Source of the DNA: JAWPMV01 sp038527215
GTDB lineage: Bacteria; Bacteroidota; Bacteroidia; J057
Assembly: GCA_038527215.1 (NCBI GenBank)
Contig: JBCBGC010000041.1
Location: 1 to 55,988 of the forward strand
Direction: 5' to 3'
DNA: 55,988 nucleotides
The translations under genes and the position numbers were made by a program. A model generated the notes under the pieces. The model was given only the letters and a program-made list of their open reading frames with translations, did no database searches and had not been told where the DNA came from. Below, in pieces: positions 1 through 8,701 of this stretch; within the stretch, counting starts at the first letter, position 1, and each line of letters begins with the position of its first letter.

Positions 1-282
1 CACTTCATAATAGGACTGCTGCGTGTGAGCCGTGAAAAAGAACATACGTTTCGGCCGGTCCACGGTCTGAAGGAAACTATCGAAATCCTCATGAAGGGCC
101 CAATCCAGGTTCGGCCAATAATCCAGCCCTGCCCGCTTGACCCGGGTATCTGAAATTTCAAAGCCCAGCGGTTTTATCAAATGCAGTTTACAGCCCATGC
201 CTACGCATAAGCGACCGATATTGCCGGTATTATTGGGGATCTGAGGAGTCAGTAAAACAACGTGAAAATTCGGTTCCATCAT
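1..282 (-). CDS. trmL: tRNA (cytidine(34)-2'-O)-methyltransferase TrmL, C-terminus cut by window edge
   Basis: SPOUT-class methyltransferase that 2'-O-methylates the wobble base of certain tRNAs in the cytoplasm. The visible 94 residues begin MMEPNFHVVLLTPQIPNN and carry the family's N-terminal signature (PQIPNNTGNIGRLC), followed by the conserved LHLIKPLGFEISD segment and a KRAGLDYW stretch typical of TrmL. The knotted SAM-binding C-terminus lies beyond the left edge. Two adjacent ATGs (282 and 279) are possible starts. It follows ygiQ by 13 bp on the same strand, so the two are probably co-transcribed. Identification rests on motif recognition and is firm for the SpoU/TrmL group. Confidence 0.9.
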   Translation of the reverse strand, partial: MMEPNFHVVLLTPQIPNNTGNIGRLCVGMGCKLHLIKPLGFEISDTRVKRAGLDYWPNLDWALHEDFDSFLQTVDRPKRMFFFTAHTQQSYYEV

Positions 283-295
283 CCAAGCTCAGGTG

Positions 296-2203
296 CTAAG
301 AGCGCTTGCGGTATTTTTTGGCTTTGCTTCGGTGGCGGGGAGATGGCTTGGAGCTTTTGGCAGGTTCGGGCCCGGCCAGGAGTTTGTCTACCATATCCCA
401 TCTCCGCCAGTGGCTCAGTTTGTCTTTGATCCGCTGCCGGTTTTCTGGCTTATACCAAAAGAAAAACAGGTGCTGGGCCTTACGCTCTGCATCAGACTTC
501 GCCGTATAGACCGGCTTGAGGGTGTACGGGTGAACGCCGGTGTAATAAATGATGGTGGCCACGGTCATGGGCGTAGGCGTGAAGCCCTGAACTTGCTCTA
601 ATTTAAAGCCCATGTCTTTGGTTTCACAAGCCAGATTGGCCATGTCCTGTTCCTTACTGCCAGGGTGGCTGGAGATAAAGTAAGGAATCAAAGGTTGATT
701 TTTCTCATGCTTGCGATTGAGGCGGTCGTAGCGCGCTTTGAAGGAATGGAAATGGCGGAAAGAAGGCTTGCGCATGACGTGCAGGGTATCATCGGAGGTG
801 TGTTCCGGGGCCACCTTCATACGACCGGACAGGTGGCGAGACACCAACTGGTCCATATAAGCCTCCATGTCCTCATCATCGCCCTTTTTGTTGTAGTCTT
901 TGACCAGTAAATCATAGCGGATGCCACTGCTCACAAAGGCGTTTTTCACTTTGGGATGGGCGTCCACCTTCTGATAAATTTCCGTGAGTGGCTGGTGACT
1001 GGTATCCAGGTTATGACAGACCACCGGATGAATACAGGAGGGCGCAGTACATTTATCACAAATCTCCTGCACCTTGCCTTTCATCCGGTACATATTGGCT
1101 GAAGGACCGCCGAGATCACTGATATATCCCTTAAAATCGGGCATCTGCGTGACGGCCTCTACCTCTTTCATGATAGAATCCTGGGAACGAGAAGCGATAA
1201 ATTTTCCCTGGTGAGCCGAAATGGTACAAAAGCTACAGCCGCCAAAGCATCCCCGGTGCATATTGATGGAAAACTTGATCATCTCGTAAGCGGGGACCGG
1301 ACCTCGCTTTCGGTATTTGGGATGGGGAAGTCGGGTATAGGGCAGATCAAAAGATTGGTCTATCTCATTTTCTGACATGGGAGGATTCGGAGGATTGATC
1401 ACCAGGGTGTGATCTTCAATCCCTTGTAAAATCCGTCTGGCCTGCACCTTATTCGATTCCTGCTCGATGATTTTAAAATTGGCCGCGAACTTGAGCTTAT
1501 TTTTCAGGCAGGTCCCGTGGTCGGCAATTTCCACATCTTCCCAATGCTTATTCTTAGGGAGTTTTTCGTCGGGGCCTAACAAAAAGGCGGTCTGAGGGAT
1601 CGTGCGCAAGGAGGAAAAAGGCACGCCTTTGTCCAGCAAATGCAGCATTTCGTGCAAGGCCTGTTCGCCCATGCCATATACCAGCAGATCAGCTCCTGCC
1701 TGAGCCAGAATAGAAGGGAATAGCTGACCAGCCCAGTAATCATAGTGGGTTACCCTTCTGAGGGAAGCCTCAATGCCTCCGATGACGACCGGCACATCCG
1801 GAAATAATTCCTTCAGGATGTGGCAATAAACCCGCGTGGCATAATCGGGCCGAAAGCCCGCCTCTCCCCCTGGCGTATAAGCATCCGTAGAGCGGCGACG
1901 CTTATTGGCCGTATAGTGATTGACCATGCTGTCCATACAGCCTGAGGTCACCCCGAAAAAAAGGCGTGGCTTGCCGAACTTCTTAAAATCCCGGTAATCA
2001 TCCTGCCAATTCGGCTGAGGAATGATGGCTACCCGATAGCCCGCAGCCTCGATGATCCGGCCAATCACCGCAGGGCCAAAAGCGGGGTGATCAACATAAG
2101 CATCTCCCGAAATCAGAATTACATCCAGTTCATCCCACCCCCGTTGCTCCGCTTCCTTGCGGGTGATAGGTAGCCAATCCGATATAGGCCTTTGCTGATT
2201 CAT
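296..2203 (-). CDS. ygiQ: YgiQ family radical SAM protein (UPF0313)
   Basis: About 635-residue cytoplasmic radical SAM protein of unknown reaction. The SAM-cluster motif CFGGCSFC sits at about residues 319-326 and would ligate a 4Fe-4S cluster. It is preceded by the N-terminal domain typical of YgiQ (DVILISGDAYVDHPAFG, then FFGVTSGCMDSMVNHYT) and followed by the C-terminal DUF3362-type segment (GFTPTPMTVATIIYYTG). The length matches the family. The frame stays open ten codons further upstream, but MNQQRPISDWLPI is the conserved start. It ends in a basic low-complexity tail. It is the upstream partner of trmL. Family assignment is secure; the physiological substrate is not known. Confidence 0.92.
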   Translation of the reverse strand: MNQQRPISDWLPITRKEAEQRGWDELDVILISGDAYVDHPAFGPAVIGRIIEAAGYRVAIIPQPNWQDDYRDFKKFGKPRLFFGVTSGCMDSMVNHYTANKRRRSTDAYTPGGEAGFRPDYATRVYCHILKELFPDVPVVIGGIEASLRRVTHYDYWAGQLFPSILAQAGADLLVYGMGEQALHEMLHLLDKGVPFSSLRTIPQTAFLLGPDEKLPKNKHWEDVEIADHGTCLKNKLKFAANFKIIEQESNKVQARRILQGIEDHTLVINPPNPPMSENEIDQSFDLPYTRLPHPKYRKRGPVPAYEMIKFSINMHRGCFGGCSFCTISAHQGKFIASRSQDSIMKEVEAVTQMPDFKGYISDLGGPSANMYRMKGKVQEICDKCTAPSCIHPVVCHNLDTSHQPLTEIYQKVDAHPKVKNAFVSSGIRYDLLVKDYNKKGDDEDMEAYMDQLVSRHLSGRMKVAPEHTSDDTLHVMRKPSFRHFHSFKARYDRLNRKHEKNQPLIPYFISSHPGSKEQDMANLACETKDMGFKLEQVQGFTPTPMTVATIIYYTGVHPYTLKPVYTAKSDAERKAQHLFFFWYKPENRQRIKDKLSHWRRWDMVDKLLAGPEPAKSSKPSPRHRSKAKKYRKRS

Positions 2204-2318
2204 GCCCCAAAGGTACGCAATTTTCCCCTCCACCTTACATATGTAATCCTAGCCCCCATCCGATGTGGGTACTGGAGGAGAGAATGGCCAATTTATTTCA
2301 AGGATCAAATACTTTTTA

Positions 2319-2966
2319 GTGAAAAAATTTCTAGTCGCAATTATTCTCACCACGATTGGGACGATCATCGTCGCCCTGTTTTGGCATGAAGAATACCGCT
2401 ATAGCTTACCGACCCCTTTGCCGCCAGATTATCAGGAGGTTACACATGGCAGCTGTCTATCAGCCATCGGTAAATATGTAGGTCTTCAGCCCGAAGAAAA
2501 CTATTTCCTCCATTTTTTTAATCCCGATTGTCCCTGTTCTCGCTTTAATGTACCCCACATAGAGCACCTGCTCCAAACTTATCAGTATTCTATACGCTTT
2601 GCAGTCATTCTGCCGGAAGGAGCGGATCAAGCCAAGGCCCGGCGTTTATTAGGGGATGAGGTCCGGATGATCGTGGATACAGATGGATTTCTGGCCAAAA
2701 GTTGCGGAGTATATGCGACCCCGCAAGCCGTGATCATAGATACCCGGCAAGCGCTGTATTTCCGGGGCAACTATAACCGGGCGCGCTTTTGTACTTACCC
2801 CGGTACCAATTTCGCCGAGATCAGTTTACAGATGTTGTTACGTCAAAAACCTGCACCAAACTGGGGTAGCTTAGCCACCCAGGCATATGGGTGCCAATTC
2901 CCTGTCCACCAATCAGATAGTAGTCTGTGGAAGCCCTGGTCCTTTATTAGCCAAACCGCCCAATGA
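2319..2966 (+). CDS. Membrane-anchored thioredoxin-fold protein (DUF6436-like)
   Basis: About 215 residues with one N-terminal hydrophobic segment (FLVAIILTTIGTIIVALFW) and a periplasmic thioredoxin-like domain. The segment HFFNPDCPCSRFNVPHI places a Cys-Pro-Cys at about residues 71-73, where classical thioredoxins have CxxC. This resembles the DUF6436 group of redoxin-like proteins. A GTG start at 2319 puts the membrane helix at the N-terminus; an in-frame ATG at 2265 would add 18 residues without obvious homology. The stop overlaps the start of the next gene by 4 bp (ATGA), implying translational coupling to the sensor kinase. A redox role is inferred from fold only; the two cysteines could be a redox pair or a metal site. 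Confidence 0.7.
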   Translation: MKKFLVAIILTTIGTIIVALFWHEEYRYSLPTPLPPDYQEVTHGSCLSAIGKYVGLQPEENYFLHFFNPDCPCSRFNVPHIEHLLQTYQYSIRFAVILPEGADQAKARRLLGDEVRMIVDTDGFLAKSCGVYATPQAVIIDTRQALYFRGNYNRARFCTYPGTNFAEISLQMLLRQKPAPNWGSLATQAYGCQFPVHQSDSSLWKPWSFISQTAQ

Positions 2967-5900
2967 ACATGAGCAAATCCGCCCACCTCAATATGACATC
3001 AGCGCAAAAGAAATTGCTCTTTCAGGAAATCACCGATCGGTCAGATCGTATTTTCCGTTTATTTCTGCCGTTGAGTTTTCTGGCTGGCCTGGGGCTGGCC
3101 GTGGTCTATGATACCTGGCTGATTGCCCTGCTTGTAGGCGGGTTGAGCCTGGTCGCCTACTTTCTCACCAAGCAACTCCTCCCGGAAAGTAATCTTTACC
3201 AATACGTGGGTTCGGCGGTTCTGGCCATCTTCATGGCCCAGTTTATCTTTCAGATGCATGGGCTGTTTGAAATGCACTTTTTTGCCTTTGTCGGCTGTAC
3301 CATCCTTATCACCTATGCCAACTGGCGACTGCAGGTCCCTTTATTGGTTTTGGTGGTAATTCATCATGGGGTTTTTGCCTATTTACAATTCATCGGTGTG
3401 GACGGCGTCTTCTTTACGCAATTGCCTTACATGGATTTGAGCACCTTTCTTTTCCATGTGGTGTTAGCTGGCTTGATCATCTTCATTTGTGGGTTGTGGG
3501 GATATTATATGGAAAAACAAGTCATCCAGGATGGCTTGCGGGCTTTGGAGGCAGAGCGAACCTTACAAACCAATCTCCTGTTGGCGCAGCGCATCAAGGA
3601 GGGAAAATTTGAAGAGGAAGAAGAACTAAGCGGTGGACCGCTTTCCGAAGCGCTGATTGATATGCGTAACCACATACGCCAATCTCAGGAAAAAGAAGAG
3701 GCCGAAAAATATATCAACCTGGGGGTATCGCAGGTTACGGGCCTGCTGGCAGAAATTGACCAGGAAGACATCATCCAGATGTCCCGGACCTTGCTTACAG
3801 CGGTTGCCAAATATATCGGGGCTAACCAGGCCAGTTTTTTCTTGTACGAGGATCAGTTAGAGGAGGAGCCATTTTTGCAAATGATCAGTGGTTACGCTTT
3901 TCAGAAACGAAAAGGGCTTCAACACCGGATCTCCTTAGGGGAAGGTCTGGTAGGTCAATGCGCCCTGGAGCGGCATCCAATTTCAATCGAACAGCTTCCG
4001 GAGGATTTCCTCCGCATCACTTCCAGCCTGGGAGAAGCGATCCCAACAGAGGTCCTGGCCTGGCCCTTATTGGTAGACCAACAGCTGCTGGGGGTGATGG
4101 AATTTGCCACCTTTGGGCATCTGACAGCTTCCCAGGAAGCTTTTCTTACCGAAATAGCGCCCCGGATCGCTCACGCGATTGCCATTTCCCAGGCCCAGAA
4201 AAAAACCCAGGACTTGCTGAGCGCTTCAGAGGAACTAAAGCAGGAGTTACAGGAAAGCAACCAACAATTAGGCGCGCAGACAGAGGCACTCCTCGCCTCC
4301 GAAAAAGACCTCAAGGCACAACAGACTCGTCTGTTGGAAGCGAATACGGAATTAGAAAAACAGGCGACCGAACTGGAAGAACGTCATCAGGCCATCGAGC
4401 AGGCGCGGAGTGCCCTGGCTTTAAAAGCCGAAGAACTGAAAGCCAGCAATGCGTATAAATCGGAGTTTCTGGCCAATATGTCCCACGAACTGCGGACTCC
4501 CTTAAACAGCATCCTGATTCTCGCGAATATGCTTTCCGAAAATCAGCATGGCAGCCTGAAACCCAAGGAAGTGGAGCATGCCGAGGTAATCTATAAAGCC
4601 GGCAGCGATCTGCTGACCCTGATCAATGACATCCTCGACCTATCCAAAATAGAGTCAGGCAAGCTGGATGTCCTTATGGAAGAAGTCGGCCTGGAAGAAA
4701 TTCACAACGATATGGAAATGATCTTCCGGGAGGTGGCTGAACAGAAGCAAGTAGACTTTTCGATAGAGATCAAGGAAGGGAGTCCTACCTACTTGACCAG
4801 TGATCGGATACGGCTGGAGCAGATTTTGAAAAATTTCCTCTCTAATGCTATCAAGTTCACGCCTCCTCAGGGCAGCGTCAAGCTACGCATTGGGGCGCCT
4901 GAGCCGCTGATTTCCTTCCAGCATGAGGGGCTCAGACAAGCCTCTGGTGTCCTGGCCTTTTCTGTAGAAGATACTGGCATAGGCATCCCACCGGAGAAGC
5001 AGGCCTTAATTTTTGAGGCCTTTCAGCAGGCTGATGGGTCCACCAGCCGCCAATATGGAGGAACAGGCTTAGGACTGTCCATTTCTGTTACGCTGGCCTC
5101 CTTATTAGGGGGAGAAATCCGGTTGGAAAGTGAGGAAGGGACAGGCAGTTGTTTCACCCTTTTCCTGCCTACTGAGCATGTCTTAACCCCCCATACCGCT
5201 AAACCAAAAGTCCCGGCGAAAGCCTCCCCAAATATCGCGCAGAATTTCTCTTCCATCGAAGGAAAAGAGGTGCTACTGGTAGAAGACAGTCCTCACGAAA
5301 GCGAAGCCATCAGCAAATATCTCGGAGAACAAGGCCTCATTATTCACCAGGCATTTGAAGGACAAGCTGGCTTAAACATGTTAACCGACGAGCCTCAAAT
5401 AGCCTGTATCCTGCTGGATATGCGCTTACCGGATATGTCTGGCTTGGAATTTTTGGAGACCTTAAAAAGCCAGGAGGAATTTTCCTCCTTACCGGTGATT
5501 GTCCATACCGCCATGGAACTCAATCAGGAAACCCAGCTGCGCATCATGCAGCATACCGCATCTATGGTCCTCAAGGCCAGCAGCTCCCATGAGCGACTGT
5601 TGGGGGAAATCGCAGGTTTACTCTCGCAGACTACCGCTCCCGCGGCCGCCCCCTCCCAAGAAATTTCAAGCTCGAAAGAGCCGCTGATTATCTCTGCTCC
5701 ACCTACTGCCTCCCTGGAAAATATTCGGGTGTTGCTGGTGGATGATGACATGCGCAATGTCTATGCGCTTTCCTCCCTTCTGAGCCCCTTGGGCGCGGTG
5801 GTGGAAAGTGCCATGGATGGAAAAGAAGCCCTTTCCATGCTAAACGGAGGTTTTTTCCCGGATTGTATTCTTCTCGATATCATGATGCCGGGCATGGATG

Positions 5901-6097
5901 GATTTGCCTGCCTCCAACAGATTCGGTCCCAGGAAGCCCATGCAGGTATTCCTGTATTCATCATGACAGCCAAATCCCGTGAAGGCGATCAAGAAAAAAG
6001 TAAAGAGCTGGGTGCGCAAGCCTTCCTTCCCAAACCGCTCGACACCGCCCTACTCCTTGAACATATACTTTCCTTTAAGCCAAAGCCTGTAGCCTAA
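2963..6097 (+). CDS. Hybrid sensor histidine kinase (6TM-GAF-coiled coil-HisKA-HATPase-REC-REC)
   Basis: A 1044-residue inner-membrane signalling protein. Residues about 30-185 form about six membrane helices containing GLFEMHFFAFV and HHGVFAYLQ. This pattern resembles the N-terminal module of some methyl-accepting chemotaxis proteins. A GAF-like domain follows (about 265-410), then a long coiled coil (about 415-500). The HisKA H-box has the phospho-acceptor His508 (MSHELRTPLN), and the ATPase has N box NFLSNAIKFTPP, G1 DTGIGIP and G2 GGTGLGLSI. Two receiver domains follow, with predicted phospho-Asp819 (ILLDMRLPDMSG) and Asp972 (ILLDIMMPGMDGF). It is coupled to the upstream thioredoxin-like gene and lies 47 bp before a second hybrid kinase. 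No DNA-binding output is visible, so phosphotransfer to a separate partner is likely. The signal is unknown. Confidence 0.93.
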   Translation: MNMSKSAHLNMTSAQKKLLFQEITDRSDRIFRLFLPLSFLAGLGLAVVYDTWLIALLVGGLSLVAYFLTKQLLPESNLYQYVGSAVLAIFMAQFIFQMHGLFEMHFFAFVGCTILITYANWRLQVPLLVLVVIHHGVFAYLQFIGVDGVFFTQLPYMDLSTFLFHVVLAGLIIFICGLWGYYMEKQVIQDGLRALEAERTLQTNLLLAQRIKEGKFEEEEELSGGPLSEALIDMRNHIRQSQEKEEAEKYINLGVSQVTGLLAEIDQEDIIQMSRTLLTAVAKYIGANQASFFLYEDQLEEEPFLQMISGYAFQKRKGLQHRISLGEGLVGQCALERHPISIEQLPEDFLRITSSLGEAIPTEVLAWPLLVDQQLLGVMEFATFGHLTASQEAFLTEIAPRIAHAIAISQAQKKTQDLLSASEELKQELQESNQQLGAQTEALLASEKDLKAQQTRLLEANTELEKQATELEERHQAIEQARSALALKAEELKASNAYKSEFLANMSHELRTPLNSILILANMLSENQHGSLKPKEVEHAEVIYKAGSDLLTLINDILDLSKIESGKLDVLMEEVGLEEIHNDMEMIFREVAEQKQVDFSIEIKEGSPTYLTSDRIRLEQILKNFLSNAIKFTPPQGSVKLRIGAPEPLISFQHEGLRQASGVLAFSVEDTGIGIPPEKQALIFEAFQQADGSTSRQYGGTGLGLSISVTLASLLGGEIRLESEEGTGSCFTLFLPTEHVLTPHTAKPKVPAKASPNIAQNFSSIEGKEVLLVEDSPHESEAISKYLGEQGLIIHQAFEGQAGLNMLTDEPQIACILLDMRLPDMSGLEFLETLKSQEEFSSLPVIVHTAMELNQETQLRIMQHTASMVLKASSSHERLLGEIAGLLSQTTAPAAAPSQEISSSKEPLIISAPPTASLENIRVLLVDDDMRNVYALSSLLSPLGAVVESAMDGKEALSMLNGGFFPDCILLDIMMPGMDGFACLQQIRSQEAHAGIPVFIMTAKSREGDQEKSKELGAQAFLPKPLDTALLLEHILSFKPKPVA

Positions 6098-6144
6098 ATG
6101 GCTCCCGGCCCGACTTTTCAACTGCCCAAAATTTTTCTGAAAGA

Positions 6145-8475
6145 ATGACTTTTTCCGATCAACCCTTAAAAATTCTATTGGTAGATGATGTGCCCGCCAA
6201 TTTGGTGGCGCTTGAAGCCATCATCGACCGACCAGACTTGCAGATTTTCACCGCGAACTCCGGGAACGAAGCCTTAAAACTCGCCTGGAAGCATCATTTC
6301 GCGCTTGCCCTGGTAGACGTGCAAATGCCAGAAATGGATGGATTTGAGTTGGTTTCCCTCCTAAAATCCAATCCCCGGACCCGCGAAATCACCTGCATCT
6401 TTGTTACGGCCATCAGCAAAGAAGCCAAATATGCCGTCAAAGGCCTGAAAGCTGGTGCGGTAGATTATCTCTACAAACCGCTCGACCCCCTCGTCACGCA
6501 CGCTAAGGTCAACACCTATCTGGAGATTTACCAGCAACGCAGACAATTGATCCAGCAGAACAAAAGCCTTTCTCAGTATGCCATGCGGGTAGAAAACGCC
6601 GCAGACATCATTGCCATGCTGGATCCCCAAACCTTTAAAATCCTGGAGATCAACCCGGCCGTAACCAACATTCTGGGATATGACAACTCTCACCTGATCA
6701 ACCGGGGTTTCCTGGATTATCTCCATCCCAATACCCTGAAGGAGGCTAAAGAAACCATGAACCAGTTCGTCAATGGCGAGGAGGAACGGCTAAGCTTAGA
6801 AGCTCAATTTAGAAACATCCAGCATGACTATATCTGGCTCAAACTACAGATTGTGCATCGTGAGGGGCTATTGTTTGTCAATGGCCAGGACGTTACCGCA
6901 GCCAGGCACTTCGTGAAAGAAATCGTACAGGCCAAAGAAGCTGCAGAACAGGACCGGCAAGCCAAAGAGCAATTCCTGGCCAATATGAGCCATGAAATCC
7001 GTACCCCCATGAATGGCATTATCGGTCTGACTCGTCTCCTGCAGGAAACTGCCCTCAATGATGAACAGGCAGAAACCGTAAAGTTGGTGGCTCAATCCAG
7101 TCAATCTTTGCTCAATATCATCAATGATATTCTTGATCTTTCCAAAATTGAATCTGGGAAATTCAACCTGGAAATGATCGATTTCCAGATTCGTGAAGTA
7201 GTTAAAACGGTGCTCAGCCTCCTGAAGCCCAAGGCTGAAGATAAAGGCCTGGAGCTAACCTATAACGTTGTCAGCGACGTGCCGGAATGGTTGATTGGTG
7301 ATCCCCATCGCATCAACCAGGTCCTGGTAAATCTCGTGGGCAATGCGATTAAATTTACCAGCCAGGGCAAGGTTACCATTCACGTAAAAGGGGAAAAACA
7401 AGGCAACAAATACCGGCTGAGAGTGGGCGTAGAAGATACGGGTATTGGCATCCCTGCGGATAAACTAGCAGCCATTTTTGAGAGTTTTTCTCAGGCCAGC
7501 GATGACACCTCCCGCAAATTTGGCGGGACAGGTCTCGGCCTGACGATCTCCCGCATGCTCGTAGAGTTGCACGAAGGGAAAATCTGGGTAGAAAGTGTCC
7601 TAAACCAGGGGTCTACTTTCTTTTTTGAGTTGGGGTGTAAAGCCAGTAAGCGGACGGGAAAAGAGACGCAGAAGAGCGACAACCCATTTGAACTCAAAGG
7701 CTTACAAGGTAAAAGGATCCTCCTGGTAGATGACAATAAGGTCAACCGGATGGTAGGAGCAAAAAGCCTGAAGCGGTGGAAAATCGAGGTACACTTAGCG
7801 GAGGATGGCAAAGATGCTGTCGAACAATGCCTGGAAGAAAGTTTTGATGCGGTATTGATGGATATCCAAATGCCAGAAATGGACGGCTATGAAGCAGCCC
7901 GGGTTATCCGCAACCCCAACAATCCAAACCATAAGACCCCGATTATTGCCCTTACTGCTAATGTAATGGCCAGCGTAATCAAAAAATCACAGGAGGCAGG
8001 CATGGATGCGACCCTGACCAAACCCTTTGATCCCCTTACCCTGTATGAAAAACTCATGGAGTTAATTTCTAAGGGCCACCTTCCCCAGGAGACCCCCCAG
8101 GAGGGCAAGCATGGCATAGACCGGATCGATCTGGAATACCTGCGAAAGCTCGCAGGAGGCAGCCAGCATTTTGTCAATCAATTCCTGCACACCTTTTTAG
8201 AACAGGCCCCGGTATTGTTGAATTCTCTGAGAGAGGCGATACAGGAACAGGAAAATGATAGTTTTATGGCTGCCATAGGGCGCCTCAAACAAGATTTTAT
8301 CTACATCGAATATGGAGCGGCCAAGGAGCTCCTACATAAGTTAGAAGCCAGACCTCAGGCTGATTTTTCCAGTCCAACCTTCAAAGAGCAAATCCGCACC
8401 CTGGAAGAAATGGTAGAAAAGTTACTGGGTAAATTTTCAGAACTGGCCGAAGTAGAAAATCAGCAAGTAAACTAA
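6145..8475 (+). CDS. Hybrid histidine kinase (REC-PAS-HisKA-HATPase-REC-degenerate Hpt)
   Basis: A 776-residue soluble hybrid kinase. It has an N-terminal receiver (Asp58 in LVDVQMPEMDGF), a PAS domain (about 145-255), HisKA with His283 (MSHEIRTPMNG), HATPase motifs (LVGNAIKFT, DTGIGIP, GGTGLGLTI), and a second receiver with Asp573 (VLMDIQMPEMDGY). The C-terminal 110 residues look like an Hpt four-helix bundle. However, the segment that normally reads HxLK is GRLK here (IGRLKQDFIYIEYGAAKELL), so the phospho-acceptor histidine is replaced by Gly712. The N-terminal receiver suggests this cytoplasmic kinase receives phosphate from the membrane hybrid kinase encoded just upstream. There are no membrane segments. 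Architecture is well supported; the Hpt call is less certain. Confidence 0.92.
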   Translation: MTFSDQPLKILLVDDVPANLVALEAIIDRPDLQIFTANSGNEALKLAWKHHFALALVDVQMPEMDGFELVSLLKSNPRTREITCIFVTAISKEAKYAVKGLKAGAVDYLYKPLDPLVTHAKVNTYLEIYQQRRQLIQQNKSLSQYAMRVENAADIIAMLDPQTFKILEINPAVTNILGYDNSHLINRGFLDYLHPNTLKEAKETMNQFVNGEEERLSLEAQFRNIQHDYIWLKLQIVHREGLLFVNGQDVTAARHFVKEIVQAKEAAEQDRQAKEQFLANMSHEIRTPMNGIIGLTRLLQETALNDEQAETVKLVAQSSQSLLNIINDILDLSKIESGKFNLEMIDFQIREVVKTVLSLLKPKAEDKGLELTYNVVSDVPEWLIGDPHRINQVLVNLVGNAIKFTSQGKVTIHVKGEKQGNKYRLRVGVEDTGIGIPADKLAAIFESFSQASDDTSRKFGGTGLGLTISRMLVELHEGKIWVESVLNQGSTFFFELGCKASKRTGKETQKSDNPFELKGLQGKRILLVDDNKVNRMVGAKSLKRWKIEVHLAEDGKDAVEQCLEESFDAVLMDIQMPEMDGYEAARVIRNPNNPNHKTPIIALTANVMASVIKKSQEAGMDATLTKPFDPLTLYEKLMELISKGHLPQETPQEGKHGIDRIDLEYLRKLAGGSQHFVNQFLHTFLEQAPVLLNSLREAIQEQENDSFMAAIGRLKQDFIYIEYGAAKELLHKLEARPQADFSSPTFKEQIRTLEEMVEKLLGKFSELAEVENQQVN

Positions 8476-8552
8476 GCTTAGCTGGGCAGAGGTATTTCTG
8501 GAGAAAAAACCTCAGACGATAAAGACAAAGCGAAAAGGAAAAAGGCTGCGAA

Positions 8553-8577
8553 CCCTCGGATGATTTTCATTCGAGGG
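8553..8577 (+). terminator. Hairpin after the kinase pair
   Basis: CCCTCGGATGA and TCATTCGAGGG pair over 11 bp with one G-U and a TTT loop, followed by a weak T-rich stretch (CTTGTAGTTTTG). The position, 80 bp downstream of the kinase stop and before the next gene's promoter, fits an intrinsic terminator. The weak T-tract lowers confidence. Confidence 0.5.
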
Positions 8578-8683
8578 CTTGTAGTTTTGCGTCTCTAGCA
8601 ACTTTCCCCATGAATGAAAGCGGAAGGATGATACAACCTTCTCTACAAAGCCCGCGTCTAATTACCATAAACACTTCCGCGAC

Positions 8684-8690
8684 TACTTTG
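8684..8690 (+). promoter_or_regulatory. Bacteroidota-type -7 element for the DUF5686 gene
   Basis: TACTTTG lies 11 bp before the ATG at 8702 and resembles the TAnnTTTG -7 element recognised by the Bacteroidota primary sigma factor. If used, transcription would begin only a few bases before the start codon. No convincing -33 TTG is seen at ideal spacing. Confidence 0.35.
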
Positions 8691-8701
8691 TACGTTGGCC
8701 T

